A stretch of DNA of 64,000 nucleotides from Denitrobaculum tricleocarpae (GTDB lineage: Bacteria > Pseudomonadota > Alphaproteobacteria > Kiloniellales > Kiloniellaceae): positions 372,001-436,000 of the forward strand of contig NZ_ML660056.1 of the NCBI RefSeq assembly GCF_007004665.1. The letters run 5' to 3'. The notes beneath the pieces are model-generated. The model saw only the letters and a program-made list of their open reading frames with translations, had not been told where the DNA came from and ran no database searches. Both the position numbers and the translations under genes were made by a program. Positions 27,789 to 37,058 of this stretch are shown piece after piece (within the stretch, counting starts at the first letter, position 1; each line of letters opens with the position of its first letter).

Positions 27789-29366
27789 CTATATGCCGAG
27801 CGCTTGCGGCTTGCGGCGGCGCAGCCAGGTCACAACGAGTAAACGGGTGAGCATGATCGCGGTGAACATCGAGGTCACCAATCCGATAGACAAAGTCACG
27901 GCAAAGCCCTTCACGGGGCCTGAGCCGAACTGGAGCAGCAGCATCGCTGCAATCAGGGTCGTGAGGTTCGAATCGATAATGGTGGTCAAGGCGCGGCGGT
28001 AACCGGCATCGATGGCCGAGATGGGGCTGCGCCCGTTACCGACCTCCTCGCGTATCCGCTCGAAGATCAGCACGTTGGCGTCAACCGCCATGCCGATCGT
28101 CAGTACGATCCCGGCAATGCCGGGAAGGGTCAGGGTCGCCCCGAGGACCGAGAGCGCCGCGAGCATCAAGACCAGGTTCATCACGAGCGCGACATTGGCC
28201 ATCAGTCCGAACAGGCCGTAAATCACCGCCATGAAGATAATGACCAGAATCAGCCCCAGGACACTGGCAAATTCACCGGCGAGAATCTGATCCGCGCCGA
28301 GGCCCGGCCCGACCGTGCGTTCCTCCAGGAACTCAAGTGACGCGGGCAAGGCACCAGCCCGCAGCAAAAGCGCCAGGTTCTGGGTTTGCTCGAGGGTGAA
28401 GCTGCCGGAAATAATACCGCGGCCATCCAGGATCGGCGATTGGATGACCGGTGCAGACACGACCTTGTCATCGAGAACAATTGCAAAGGGCCGTCCGACG
28501 TTATTCTGTGTGGCATTGCCGAAGCGTTGCGCCCCAACGGAATCGAAGGCGAAACTGACCACCGGCTGCCCGTCCTGGAACGTCGCTTGGGCGTCGGTCA
28601 GGTTCTCACCGCCGACAATCACGCGTTTCTTGATCACATAACTGCGGGTGCCGCCCGACGCATCCGACTCGTCGGCTGGAAGGATCTCTGATCCGGGAGG
28701 CGCGACGGAGGCAAGAGGGTTAGCGTTTTCGTCAACGAACCGGAAACTCAGTTTAGCAGTCTGCTGCAACTTCGTTTTTTGCTCTTCGGTGTTCTGAACG
28801 CCCGGCAGCTGAATCAGAATCCGGTCTTCGCCCTGGCTTTGGATCGAGAGTTCGACCGTGCCCGTGGGGTCCAGGCGCCGTCGGATGACCTCGATCGACT
28901 GCTCCAGAACCCTCTGGCGCCGCTCGACCTTGACCGCATCCGGGTCTTCAATGGTGAACTTGCCGTTGCTTTGCGTGATGAGCGATTGCGGCGTCAGATC
29001 GAAAAGAATCTCCCGCGTCCGGGCGATATTTTCGTCCGTCGGTTCCGTGAGAGTAAACACCACGGATTCTCCGGCAACCCCAAGCTCCCTGTAGCCGATG
29101 GCGTCGGGCCGGGCGCGCCGGAGATCGGGGCGAATCGCATCAACCAGGTTTTCGCGCTGTTCGATAAAGACGGAATCGATGTCGACCTCGAGAAGCAGAT
29201 AGGAGCCGCCCTGCAGATCCAGCCCAAGATTAACCTGATCTTTCGGCACCCAGGACGGGACCTCGTCCAGACTCTCGGGTTCAAAGAGGTTCGGAGACGC
29301 GAATATAATACCGCCGATCAGCACCAAGAGAGTGAGAATGACCTGCCAGCGAGGAATGTGGACCAT
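27789..29366 (-). CDS. secD: Protein translocase subunit SecD
   Basis: A 525-residue partner of SecF. The N-terminal helix is followed by the first periplasmic repeat (QVNLGLDLQGGSYLLLEVD), a large periplasmic domain (about residues 50-340), and five membrane helices with GMAVDANVLIFERIREE. yajC lies 26 nt upstream and secF 10 nt downstream. Confidence 0.97.
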   Translation of the reverse strand: MVHIPRWQVILTLLVLIGGIIFASPNLFEPESLDEVPSWVPKDQVNLGLDLQGGSYLLLEVDIDSVFIEQRENLVDAIRPDLRRARPDAIGYRELGVAGESVVFTLTEPTDENIARTREILFDLTPQSLITQSNGKFTIEDPDAVKVERRQRVLEQSIEVIRRRLDPTGTVELSIQSQGEDRILIQLPGVQNTEEQKTKLQQTAKLSFRFVDENANPLASVAPPGSEILPADESDASGGTRSYVIKKRVIVGGENLTDAQATFQDGQPVVSFAFDSVGAQRFGNATQNNVGRPFAIVLDDKVVSAPVIQSPILDGRGIISGSFTLEQTQNLALLLRAGALPASLEFLEERTVGPGLGADQILAGEFASVLGLILVIIFMAVIYGLFGLMANVALVMNLVLMLAALSVLGATLTLPGIAGIVLTIGMAVDANVLIFERIREEVGNGRSPISAIDAGYRRALTTIIDSNLTTLIAAMLLLQFGSGPVKGFAVTLSIGLVTSMFTAIMLTRLLVVTWLRRRKPQALGI

Positions 29367-29392
29367 TGCGCGGAAAACCCGAAGTTGTTCGT

Positions 29393-29809
29393 TTAGCTTT
29401 TGGAGTCGGCCGATTCGCTGTCATTGGCAGCTTCGGTTTCTTTGGTTTTGGAGCCCTTTTTGCCACCCTTGGCCTTACTTGCGGAAGACTGGTCCGAAAC
29501 CGGCTCGGATTTGGAACGGACATCCTGGATCATCGAGCGAATGACACGCACCTTCACTTCCGGCGCAATCGTCACTTCGACCTCGGCTTCGTCGACCACT
29601 TTGGAGACGGTGCCGACCAGGCCACCGGCGGTCACGACCCTGTCGCCACGGCGCACGGCATCGATCATCGCTTTGTGTTGTTTGACTTTTTTCTGCTGAG
29701 GCCGAATCAGAAGAAAGTAAAAGACCACAAAAATCAGAATCAGCGGCAGAAGGCTGGTCAGTATATCGCCACCACCAGCGGCCTGCGCGAAAACCGGCTC
29801 TACGTACAT
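29393..29809 (-). CDS. yajC: Preprotein translocase subunit YajC
   Basis: A 138-residue protein with one N-terminal membrane helix (LLPLILIFVVFYFLLIRPQQKKVKQH) and the YajC domain RRGDRVVTAGGLVGTVSKV. The C-terminal third is a charged low-complexity tail, longer than in enterobacteria. ATG at 29807-29809 has GGGGAG upstream; an in-frame extension to 29839 has no such site. It is the first gene of yajC-secD-secF. Confidence 0.94.
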   Translation of the reverse strand: MYVEPVFAQAAGGGDILTSLLPLILIFVVFYFLLIRPQQKKVKQHKAMIDAVRRGDRVVTAGGLVGTVSKVVDEAEVEVTIAPEVKVRVIRSMIQDVRSKSEPVSDQSSASKAKGGKKGSKTKETEAANDSESADSKS

Positions 29810-29918
29810 CAAGAAAACTCCCCTACTCGCCGGCTCCACCTGCGAAGCCGCAACGCTCTCGTTTCAACCGTTTGTCGGAGGCGCCGAAAGGTCTACCCCC
29901 CTGAAAAATAGCAGCCGG

Positions 29919-29946
29919 ACTATAGCCGTACCTTGACGAATTGCAA
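29919..29946 (-). promoter_or_regulatory. Promoter of the yajC-secDF operon
   Basis: On the minus strand TTGCAA and TATAGT are 16 nt apart, about 110 nt before the yajC start, inside the yajC/DUF815 divergent spacer. Confidence 0.55.
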
Positions 29947-29992
29947 CGCCCGTCAAGCCTGGGGCCGTCCCGCTCCATGCGCTTTGTATCAA

Positions 29993-30021
29993 TTGACCTG
30001 GGCGGGGCCCATAGCTAGGGT
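29993..30021 (+). promoter_or_regulatory. Possible promoter of the DUF815 ATPase gene
   Basis: TTGACC and TAGGGT are separated by 17 nt. The -35 is good and the -10 weak. It lies 130 nt before the gene start in a 341-nt spacer in which I see no gene. Confidence 0.4.
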
Positions 30022-30150
30022 CTCGACCGGTCGGGAACTGACGTTCCCATGCAGGTGACACAGCCCTGTTTCCGCGGCATTGGAGCGGTTTTTTCTTACT
30101 ACCCGCCAGCCGGGGTTCTCTCCATATTGGTTTTTTTTAGCGGCATTACC

Positions 30151-31038
30151 ATGAGCGATAGCAAAATCGACGACTTGATCCCCCTTCTAACGCGGGTTGC
30201 CACAGCCCTTGAACGCCTTGCCCCGCCTGAGCAGCCGTCTGACTCCCTGGCGGCTGAAGACGCTTTCGTCTGGCACGCAGAGCGTGAGAGGCTCGAAGCC
30301 ATCGCCAAGGTCAGCCGGGTTGAATTCGAGCTTCTTCAGGGCATCGACCGCCAGAGCGACATCCTGCTCAACAACACGCGGCGGTTTGCCCAGGGCTTTC
30401 CCGCCAATAATGCCCTCCTCTGGGGCGCGCGCGGCATGGGCAAGAGTTCCCTGGTTAAGGCGGTCCACGCAACTGTGAACCGCGAAATCAGTGAGAAATC
30501 GGAGCCCAAGGCGGCACCTCTGGCGCTGGTGGAGATCCACCGGGAGGACATTCCCTCCCTGCCCCGCCTGCTCCAGCGTCTGCGGACATCCGCACGCCCC
30601 TGTATCCTTTTTTGCGACGATCTCAGCTTCGATGGCGAGGATTCGACCTACAAGTCCCTGAAAGGTGTGCTGGAGGGCGGGATCGAGGGGCGCCCGGAGA
30701 ATGTCATCTTCTATGCAACATCGAACCGCCGGCACCTCATGGCGCGGGATATGATCGAGAACGAACGTTCAACGGCGATCCACACTTCAGAGGCAGTTGA
30801 GGAAAAAGTGAGCCTTTCAGACCGCTTCGGCCTGTGGCTCGGATTCCATAACTGCGATCAGGACACCTATTTCGCCATGGTCGAAGGCTATGCCGCCCGT
30901 CACGGCCTCGAACTCCCGGTGGAGCAGCTGCGCGCCGAAGCCAGGGAATGGTCGATTACCCGCGGCAGCCGCTCGGGCCGCGTCGCCTGGCAATACATTC
31001 AAGACCTCGCCGGCCGCCTCGGAAAGCGCCTCGCCTAG
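30151..31038 (+). CDS. DUF815-family AAA ATPase
   Basis: A 295-residue ATPase of the DUF815 family. Walker A is GARGMGKSS and Walker B is CILFCDDLSF, followed by the sensor-like segment VIFYATSNRRHL. ATG at 30151 (MSDSKIDDLI) gives the family length; an open extension to 30049 is hydrophobic and atypical. The family is widespread in alphaproteobacteria near secDF, but its role is not established. Here it is divergent from yajC rather than in the same transcript. Confidence 0.9.
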   Translation: MSDSKIDDLIPLLTRVATALERLAPPEQPSDSLAAEDAFVWHAERERLEAIAKVSRVEFELLQGIDRQSDILLNNTRRFAQGFPANNALLWGARGMGKSSLVKAVHATVNREISEKSEPKAAPLALVEIHREDIPSLPRLLQRLRTSARPCILFCDDLSFDGEDSTYKSLKGVLEGGIEGRPENVIFYATSNRRHLMARDMIENERSTAIHTSEAVEEKVSLSDRFGLWLGFHNCDQDTYFAMVEGYAARHGLELPVEQLRAEAREWSITRGSRSGRVAWQYIQDLAGRLGKRLA

Positions 31039-31059
31039 AGTCGGTTCACACGCAAGACG

Positions 31060-31074
31060 ACCGCCTTCGGCGGT
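31060..31074. terminator. Hairpin between convergent DUF815 and NlpD-like genes
   Basis: ACCGCC-TTC-GGCGGT forms a compact hairpin in the 83-nt gap between two convergent genes. No T-run follows, so its strength is uncertain. Confidence 0.4.
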
Positions 31075-31121
31075 TCCATCACAACCCGATCTGATCACGT
31101 TTCTGAACGGACAATGCCGGA

Positions 31122-32474
31122 TCAATCCGAGAGCGAAGCCTGCTGCGGACCCAACAGCTTGCGGGGGTCGACGGCGCGCGTGCCTTGCCGGATCTCGAAG
31201 TGAAGCTGGGGTTTTGAGACATTGCCACTGCGTCCGACCTTGGCGATCGCTTGCCCGCGTTTGACGGTTTCGCCCCGTGCAACCAGGACTTCGCTCAAAT
31301 GCGCATAGGCGGTCACCCACCCATCCGCGTGCTTGACCAGCAGAAGGCGGCCAAAACCACGCAGTTCGTTGCCTGAGTAAGCCACGACACCGTTCTCAGC
31401 CGCCCGCACGATCGTGCCTGCGGCAGCCTCGATGTTGATACCGTCATTGTGCACGCCGCTGCCTTTGCTGCCGAAAGAAGACAGGATTTTGCCGGAGAGC
31501 GGCCAGCGGAACTTGCTGCTCGAACGTGGCGGCGGTTTTGGAACGCCCGCAGCAGGGCGGCGTGACGGTTTTGGCGGTTGGACACGGGCCATCTGCGGCT
31601 TCGCAGCGGCTTCAGGCGTCGGCTGAGCGCTTGGGCGCGGCTTTGCGGCCGGTACCGGCACGGTCCTTGACGTGACGGTTGCCGTTGAAGCCTGTGCCTG
31701 AGTTGTCTGGGTTTCAGTTGTCTGTGGCTGAGCAGTCTGCGCGCCGGCCTGGACTGTGGGCCCTGCAGGTGCGGGCTGGGGCGTGGCTGCGGCAAAGGCA
31801 TTCCTTGTCCCGGGCAGATCCAGGACCTGGCCGACCGAGATCCGGAACGGCGGCGGGATCCTATTAAGCTGAACAAGGCTGTGAATATCGATGCGATACC
31901 GCCTCGATATCGCATAAACCGTCTCCCCCCGGGTCACAATATGCCGTGAGGGCGTCGGTAAAACCAGAGTCTGGCCGGGCGTGAGTCTATAGGGTGGCCC
32001 GAGGCGGTTGGTCTCTAAAAGCGTCCGGATCGGGACATTGTGCTTCCGGGCGATCGAAAAGACGTTTTCGCCCGGCTGCACGATGTAAATGCCGGACTGA
32101 GCCGGGGCTGCTTGAGGTGACGCGGTCTGTCGGCTCTGTGCAGCCTGCCTCGGCGCGGGCGGGACAGGCGCCGGCCTATTAGCCGGTGTCGGGACAGCCG
32201 CCGGGCGCGGATTGCGCCTGGGCAAAGGCAGCGCCGCCTCTGTCGCCGGCCGGCGAGGTGCCGCAGTGGCTTGAGGCGGCACTGGACTGGGCGCACGCAC
32301 CAGAAATTCCCCGGGAACTGGCGGTTTGCGGAGAGGAATGGGCGCCGGCTCGGGCGGTGTCGGGAGTTGCGAAATCGCGGTGCCACCCGTACAGGCGGCC
32401 AGCAGAAAGGCGGCCAGAAAGGCCGCGGCGCCACCCGCCCATCTGCGGGGTTGGACCCAGGGCTGGCGCATCAT
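31122..32474 (-). CDS. NlpD-like lipoprotein with two LysM domains and a degenerate M23 domain
   Basis: A 450-residue outer-membrane lipoprotein (lipobox LAAC, Cys28). After a proline-rich linker come two LysM wall-binding domains (YIVQPGENVFSIARKHNVPI and HIVTRGETVYAISRRYRIDI), a proline/alanine/threonine-rich spacer and a C-terminal M23 (LytM) domain. Zinc ligands of active M23 enzymes are replaced: Asn343 and Asn347 stand in the HxxxD positions (NDGIN), and Gln423 replaces the first His of HxH (QLH). This is the state of E. coli NlpD, which activates amidases at division rather than cutting the wall. An amidase-activator role is therefore likely. Confidence 0.9.
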   Translation of the reverse strand: MMRQPWVQPRRWAGGAAAFLAAFLLAACTGGTAISQLPTPPEPAPIPLRKPPVPGEFLVRAPSPVPPQATAAPRRPATEAALPLPRRNPRPAAVPTPANRPAPVPPAPRQAAQSRQTASPQAAPAQSGIYIVQPGENVFSIARKHNVPIRTLLETNRLGPPYRLTPGQTLVLPTPSRHIVTRGETVYAISRRYRIDIHSLVQLNRIPPPFRISVGQVLDLPGTRNAFAAATPQPAPAGPTVQAGAQTAQPQTTETQTTQAQASTATVTSRTVPVPAAKPRPSAQPTPEAAAKPQMARVQPPKPSRRPAAGVPKPPPRSSSKFRWPLSGKILSSFGSKGSGVHNDGINIEAAAGTIVRAAENGVVAYSGNELRGFGRLLLVKHADGWVTAYAHLSEVLVARGETVKRGQAIAKVGRSGNVSKPQLHFEIRQGTRAVDPRKLLGPQQASLSD

Positions 32475-33148
32475 GTTCCGGACTGGGCGGCCTTCTGCGG
32501 TTCCGCAGCCGCTTCCGGTAGTTGGCCTTCGATCAGCGGGACGAATTTAACATCTCCCAGACTTTCCTCGAACACGCCGTCTTCTGTTCGCTTCAAACGT
32601 ACCAATTCTTGCGTCCGGCTGGAACGGGAGATCGGCAGGATCAGCAGCCCATCCATCGCCAGCTGGTCCACGAGGGCGCCTGGGATCGAATCAGCGGCTG
32701 CCGTGACGATAATCCGCTCAAAGGGCGCCTGTGCCGGCCATCCTCGAGAACCGTCCCCGATATGTGTGGTGATATTATGGAGCCGCAAGGCTGAAAACCG
32801 GCTCTCGGCGTTGCGCATCAGTTCCCGGTACCGTTCGATGGTATAGAGGCGCCTGCAGAGCCGCGAGAGAATCGCTGCCTGGTAGCCCGAACCGGTGCCG
32901 ATCTCCAGGACCTTCATCCGCCGCGTGACCTGAAGGGCCTGGGTCATCAGGGCAACGACCTGCGGCTGGCTGAGAGTCTGGCCGTTGCCGATCGGAAGCG
33001 TGCGGTTGTCATAGGATTGATGCTGGAACGGCGGCGGCACGAAATCCTCGCGCGGAATCCGCTCAATCGCGGACAAGACATGGGTGTCCGCGATGCCGCC
33101 CCGGCGTAACTCCATAATCAGGCGGATTTTGCGGGCGGCTATGGTCAC
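32471..33148 (-). CDS. pcm: Protein-L-isoaspartate O-methyltransferase
   Basis: A 225-residue repair methyltransferase that methylates isoaspartyl residues with S-adenosylmethionine. GNGQTLSQPQVVALM carries the substrate-binding Ser-Gln-Pro, and motif I is VLEIGTGSGYQAAILS. GTG start overlaps the surE stop (GTGA), and its own stop overlaps the start of the NlpD-like gene. The arrangement surE-pcm-nlpD is the same as in many proteobacteria. Confidence 0.95.
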   Translation of the reverse strand: MTIAARKIRLIMELRRGGIADTHVLSAIERIPREDFVPPPFQHQSYDNRTLPIGNGQTLSQPQVVALMTQALQVTRRMKVLEIGTGSGYQAAILSRLCRRLYTIERYRELMRNAESRFSALRLHNITTHIGDGSRGWPAQAPFERIIVTAAADSIPGALVDQLAMDGLLILPISRSSRTQELVRLKRTEDGVFEESLGDVKFVPLIEGQLPEAAAEPQKAAQSGT

Positions 33149-33927
33149 GCAAAAAGATCCGACAGCGGTTGCATGGATTTCTCGTGGGTGAGATCGAGAT
33201 GCAATGGCGTGATCGAGATGGCGCCTTCCTCAATCGCGGTCAAATCAGCGTTCTCTCCCGAACTGGAATGGCTCAAAAACTGTCCAACCCAGACGTACGG
33301 CCGCCCGCTGGGATCGACCCCGTCCACCAGATCCGTCCCGAGATCACGCCGTCCCTGGCGGCAGACCCGGATGCCCGCGACCTCGTCCGGGGTAACGCTT
33401 GGGAAATTGACGTTGATCAGCAGTTCCGATGTCCACGCCATCGTTGCCAGCCGGCGCACGATATCGGCGGCAAAACGCTTGGGCACATCCCAGGAAATCC
33501 GCTCGTCCTTGCTGCGGACCTGGCTGAAGGCAATCGCGCGCGTCCCCAAGAGAGCCGCTTCCATAGCGGCGGCAACCGTGCCCGAATAAGTCACGTCTTC
33601 GCCCAGATTGGCACCGTGATTGATCCCGGAAAGCACGAGATCCGCGGGCCGGTCTTCCATAAGCCGCTTCATAGCCACCAGCACGCAATCGGTCGGCGTG
33701 CCATCGATGGAGTAACGCTTGTCCCCCAGCTTACGGCTTCTGAGAGGCCGCCGGAGAGTCAGGGAATGACTGGTTGCCGACTGTTCACTCTCCGGTGCCG
33801 CAACCCATACGTCGTCTGAAAGTTCCCGCGCGATGCTCTCCAGAGCAGCCAGACCCGGCGCATGAATGCCGTCGTCGTTGGTAACGAGGATTCTTGCTCC
33901 CGTCAGATCAAGGCTTCCGTTAGTCAT
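33145..33927 (-). CDS. surE: 5'-nucleotidase SurE
   Basis: A 260-residue metal-dependent phosphatase acting on nucleoside monophosphates. [14 protein letters not shown] at the N-terminus, SATSHSLTL and [21 protein letters not shown] are the SurE motifs. ATG at 33925-33927 lies within the last codons of serS, giving an 8-nt overlap. Earlier in-frame starts would extend far into serS and are rejected. It is coupled to pcm downstream. Confidence 0.95.
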   Translation of the reverse strand: MTNGSLDLTGARILVTNDDGIHAPGLAALESIARELSDDVWVAAPESEQSATSHSLTLRRPLRSRKLGDKRYSIDGTPTDCVLVAMKRLMEDRPADLVLSGINHGANLGEDVTYSGTVAAAMEAALLGTRAIAFSQVRSKDERISWDVPKRFAADIVRRLATMAWTSELLINVNFPSVTPDEVAGIRVCRQGRRDLGTDLVDGVDPSGRPYVWVGQFLSHSSSGENADLTAIEEGAISITPLHLDLTHEKSMQPLSDLFA

Positions 33928-35197
33928 TCGCGCGCAAGACCTCCATGCCGCCGGTGTAGGGGCGCAGGGCATCGGGGACGACAATCGACCCGTCTTCCTG
34001 CTGATAATTCTCGATGACCGCAATCAGGCAGCGCCCCACCGCTACGCCGGAACCATTCAGCGTATGGACAAAGGACGTGCCCTTCTCGCCCGCAGTCTTG
34101 AAGCGCGCTTTCATGCGGCGCGCCTGAAAATCACCGCAGGTCGAACAGCTGGAAATCTCACGGTAGGCCTTCTGTCCGGGCAACCATACCTCAATATCAT
34201 GGGTCCGGCGGGCACCGAAACCTGTGTCACCGGTCGCCAGAACCATGACGCGATACGGCAGACCAAGACGCTTGAGTATTTCTTCGGCGCAGCCGGTCAT
34301 GCGCTCCAGCTCCGCATCGGACTCATCCGGATGCACGACCGAAACCAACTCGGTCTTTTCAAACTGATGCTGCCGCAGCATGCCACGGGTGTCCTTACCG
34401 GCGGCCCCGGCCTCCGAGCGGAAGCAGGGCGTCAGAGCCGTGACCCGGATCGGCAGTTCCTCGGCGTCGAGGATACTGTCAGCAACCAGATTGGTCAGGG
34501 GCACCTCCGCCGTCGGGATCAGCCAAAGACCGTCTTCCGTGCGAAAGGAGTCTTCGCCGAATTTCGGCAGCTGTCCGGTCCCGTACAACACGTGATCGCG
34601 CACCAGAAGCGGCGGAATGACCTCCGTATAGCCATGCTCGCGGGTGTGAAGATCCATCATAAACTGGCCCAGGGCCCGGTGCAGGCGCGCGACCGCTCCG
34701 CGCATGACAACGAAGCGCGATCCGGAGAGCTTGGCGGCGGCCTCAAAGTCCATGAAACCAAGGGCTTCTCCGACTTCGAAGTGCTGCTTCGGCTCGAAAT
34801 CGAAGTTCCGGAGTTCGCCGACCGTCCGCAGGCAAACATTCGCCGATTCGTCCGCGCCGTCCGGAATGTCGTCCCGGGGCAGATTGGGCAGTCCCGAGAG
34901 AATGGCCTCGAGTTCGTCTCCGCTCGCCTTTTCGGCCTCTTCCAGCGAAGCCATCCGCGCTTTGATGTCCGCGACCTCGGCAATCAGAGACTCCGCGGAC
35001 TCGCCGCTCTTTTTTGCCTGACCGATGGATTTGGAGGCTTCATTGCGCCGGGTTTGCAGTTCCTGCAGTTGCGTCTGTGTTTCGCGGCGCGTGCCGTCCA
35101 GATCGATGATGCGTTGCGCCATCGGGTCTAAGCCCCTCCTGGCCATACCGGCATCAAAAGCGTCCGGATTCTCACGGATCCATCTCAGGTCGAACAT
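33920..35197 (-). CDS. serS: Seryl-tRNA synthetase
   Basis: A 425-residue class II synthetase. An N-terminal coiled-coil arm (about residues 25-100) binds the long variable arm of tRNA-Ser. Motif 2 is [27 protein letters not shown] and motif 3 is [19 protein letters not shown]. The normal family length is met. It begins the serS-surE-pcm-nlpD run. Confidence 0.97.
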   Translation of the reverse strand: MFDLRWIRENPDAFDAGMARRGLDPMAQRIIDLDGTRRETQTQLQELQTRRNEASKSIGQAKKSGESAESLIAEVADIKARMASLEEAEKASGDELEAILSGLPNLPRDDIPDGADESANVCLRTVGELRNFDFEPKQHFEVGEALGFMDFEAAAKLSGSRFVVMRGAVARLHRALGQFMMDLHTREHGYTEVIPPLLVRDHVLYGTGQLPKFGEDSFRTEDGLWLIPTAEVPLTNLVADSILDAEELPIRVTALTPCFRSEAGAAGKDTRGMLRQHQFEKTELVSVVHPDESDAELERMTGCAEEILKRLGLPYRVMVLATGDTGFGARRTHDIEVWLPGQKAYREISSCSTCGDFQARRMKARFKTAGEKGTSFVHTLNGSGVAVGRCLIAVIENYQQEDGSIVVPDALRPYTGGMEVLRAND

Positions 35198-35339
35198 TGG
35201 CTCTCTGATCGTTTGTTAAGGGTTATAAACCATACCGATGCCTGACTTATAAGGCGTCGAATGAGTCACGTCCATGCCCTTGCAGAGAGATTGCAGAGGC
35301 ATCTTGGAAGGGAATTTCCGATTGTGCCGCGTGCGACTT

Positions 35340-36155
35340 TTACGCGGAGCCGTCGCTGTCTTCGGAGGCTTCCTGCTCGGCCCGCTTCTTCTCGACCAGG
35401 CGCGCGAGGAGAATGGAGACCTCGTAGAGCAGGATGATCGGAATGGCGAGCAGAAGCTGGCTGATGGGATCCGGCGGCGTGAAGATCGCCGCAACGATGA
35501 AGACACCCACAATGGCATATTTACGCTTCGCCGCCATACCGGCGGAGGTCGCGATGCCGACCCGGGCCATGAGGGTCATCAGGACCGGAAGCTCGAAGCA
35601 GATCCCGAAGGCGAATATCAGCTTCATGATCAGTGAGAGGTACTGATCAACCTTGGTTTCCAGCTCAATCGCAAGAGTGCCTTCTGTCGCCGTCTTTTCG
35701 AAACTTATGAAAAACTCAGACGCGACGGGAAAGATCACGTAGTAAACCAGCGCGCCACCGATGAAGAAGAGGATCGGCGTGGCGATCAGGAACGGTGCGA
35801 TCGCGGTTTTCTCGTTTTCGTAGAGCCCCGGCGCGATAAAGAGCCAAATCTGGGTCAGGAAAACCGGTACGCAGAGGAAAGCGCCGGCAAAGAACGCCAC
35901 TTTAACGTAGGTAAAGAAGACTTCGGTCAGGTCGGTAAAAATCAAACGCCGAACCTGCCCGGAACTCTCTTGGGCTTTGAGTACATCCGCGAGCGGCTGG
36001 GTCAAAAACTCAAAGATGTTTTCGGCAAAGGCGAAGCACAGCAGAAACGCGACCAACAGCAGCACGACGCAAATCAACAAGCGCTTGCGCAGCTCGATCA
36101 GGTGATCGAGAAGCGGCATTTTGCTCGCGTCTATCGAGTTCTCAGCCACGGTCAC
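35340..36155 (-). CDS. tatC: Twin-arginine translocase subunit TatC
   Basis: A 271-residue inner-membrane receptor for twin-arginine signal peptides, with six membrane helices. MPLLDHLIELRKRLL at the cytoplasmic N-terminus and FAFGICFELPVLMTLMARVG are TatC signatures. GTG start overlaps the tatB stop (GTGA). Substrates include the subunit-3 protein at 2.5 kb. Confidence 0.97.
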   Translation of the reverse strand: MTVAENSIDASKMPLLDHLIELRKRLLICVVLLLVAFLLCFAFAENIFEFLTQPLADVLKAQESSGQVRRLIFTDLTEVFFTYVKVAFFAGAFLCVPVFLTQIWLFIAPGLYENEKTAIAPFLIATPILFFIGGALVYYVIFPVASEFFISFEKTATEGTLAIELETKVDQYLSLIMKLIFAFGICFELPVLMTLMARVGIATSAGMAAKRKYAIVGVFIVAAIFTPPDPISQLLLAIPIILLYEVSILLARLVEKKRAEQEASEDSDGSA

Positions 36156-36661
36156 GCACTCTGTTTCGAGGGATCGGTCTCTGCCCCACCGGCACTGCCA
36201 CTGCTGCCGGATCCCGCGCCATCAGCCGGGGCTGTCCCAGCCGGCACGGCAGGCGGCGGTGTCACGGAGTGAGCCGGCGCGACCTGTGCGGGCTGCTTCA
36301 CAATTGCCGCCTGGGGCGCATCGTCCTGCCCAGCCGTTTCAACGTCATCAACGGCGTCCGATTTTGCAGTCTTTTCAAGATCTTTGATCTCTTCCTTCAC
36401 GCTGCCTGTCGGGTCAATCGTATCAGAAAGCATCTTGTTGGGACTGAAGTCACGGGTGGCGTTCAAGGCTTTGCGCGCATCGTCCAAATCGGCCTCGCGG
36501 ACAATATCGTCCAGTCCGGACTGGAACTCACGGGCAAGGCCACGCGCCTTGCCGAACCAATGCGCAACCTGTCGCATGGTCCTTGGAAGTTCCTTGGGGC
36601 CAATCACGAGGAGGGCAATAACAGCCACAACCCCCATTTCGGCCCAGCCGATATCTAACAT
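36152..36661 (-). CDS. tatB: Twin-arginine translocase subunit TatB
   Basis: A 169-residue protein with the TatB start MLDIGWAEMGVVAVIALLVIGPKELP (membrane helix, Gly-Pro hinge), then an amphipathic helix and a proline/alanine-rich tail. TatB and TatC form the substrate receptor. It lies between tatA (59 nt gap) and tatC (4-nt overlap). Confidence 0.95.
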   Translation of the reverse strand: MLDIGWAEMGVVAVIALLVIGPKELPRTMRQVAHWFGKARGLAREFQSGLDDIVREADLDDARKALNATRDFSPNKMLSDTIDPTGSVKEEIKDLEKTAKSDAVDDVETAGQDDAPQAAIVKQPAQVAPAHSVTPPPAVPAGTAPADGAGSGSSGSAGGAETDPSKQSA

Positions 36662-36720
36662 AGCGATCTGCCGCGGATTACTGTCGAAGTGTCATTGGGG
36701 CCAAATCGGCTTTCGCCGTA

Positions 36721-36963
36721 TTAACCGTTCGCCGCTTTGTCTTTTTCCGCGACGGTTGAAGCGGCTTCAGTCGACTCACCTTCAATCGCTTTTTCAGCGG
36801 TTGTATCGTCGTCTTTTTTGCCTTCTTCCTTAAGGCCTTTCTTGAAGGCCTTAATGCCGGAGCCCGCGTCACCCATCAACTTACTCAGCTTTCCGCCGCC
36901 GCCGAAGAGGACGAGAACAACGACAAGCACAATAAGCCAGTGCCAGATACTAAACGCACCCAT
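36721..36963 (-). CDS. tatA: Twin-arginine translocase subunit TatA
   Basis: An 80-residue pore-forming subunit: membrane helix [22 protein letters not shown], an [11 protein letters not shown] amphipathic region and an acidic tail. It heads the tatABC set. Confidence 0.95.
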   Translation of the reverse strand: MGAFSIWHWLIVLVVVLVLFGGGGKLSKLMGDAGSGIKAFKKGLKEEGKKDDDTTAEKAIEGESTEAASTVAEKDKAANG

Positions 36964-37058
36964 TCGGAGCTCTCCTCAGAGGTATAAAACCAATATTGTT
37001 TCGTGGGCGGACTATCGCAAAAACATCAGCCTGCCGCAACGCTTCTTGCGCATACCCA

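Noticed and set aside
33866-35131. Long plus-strand open frame over serS
   Set aside because: It is antisense to serS, with no recognisable domain.
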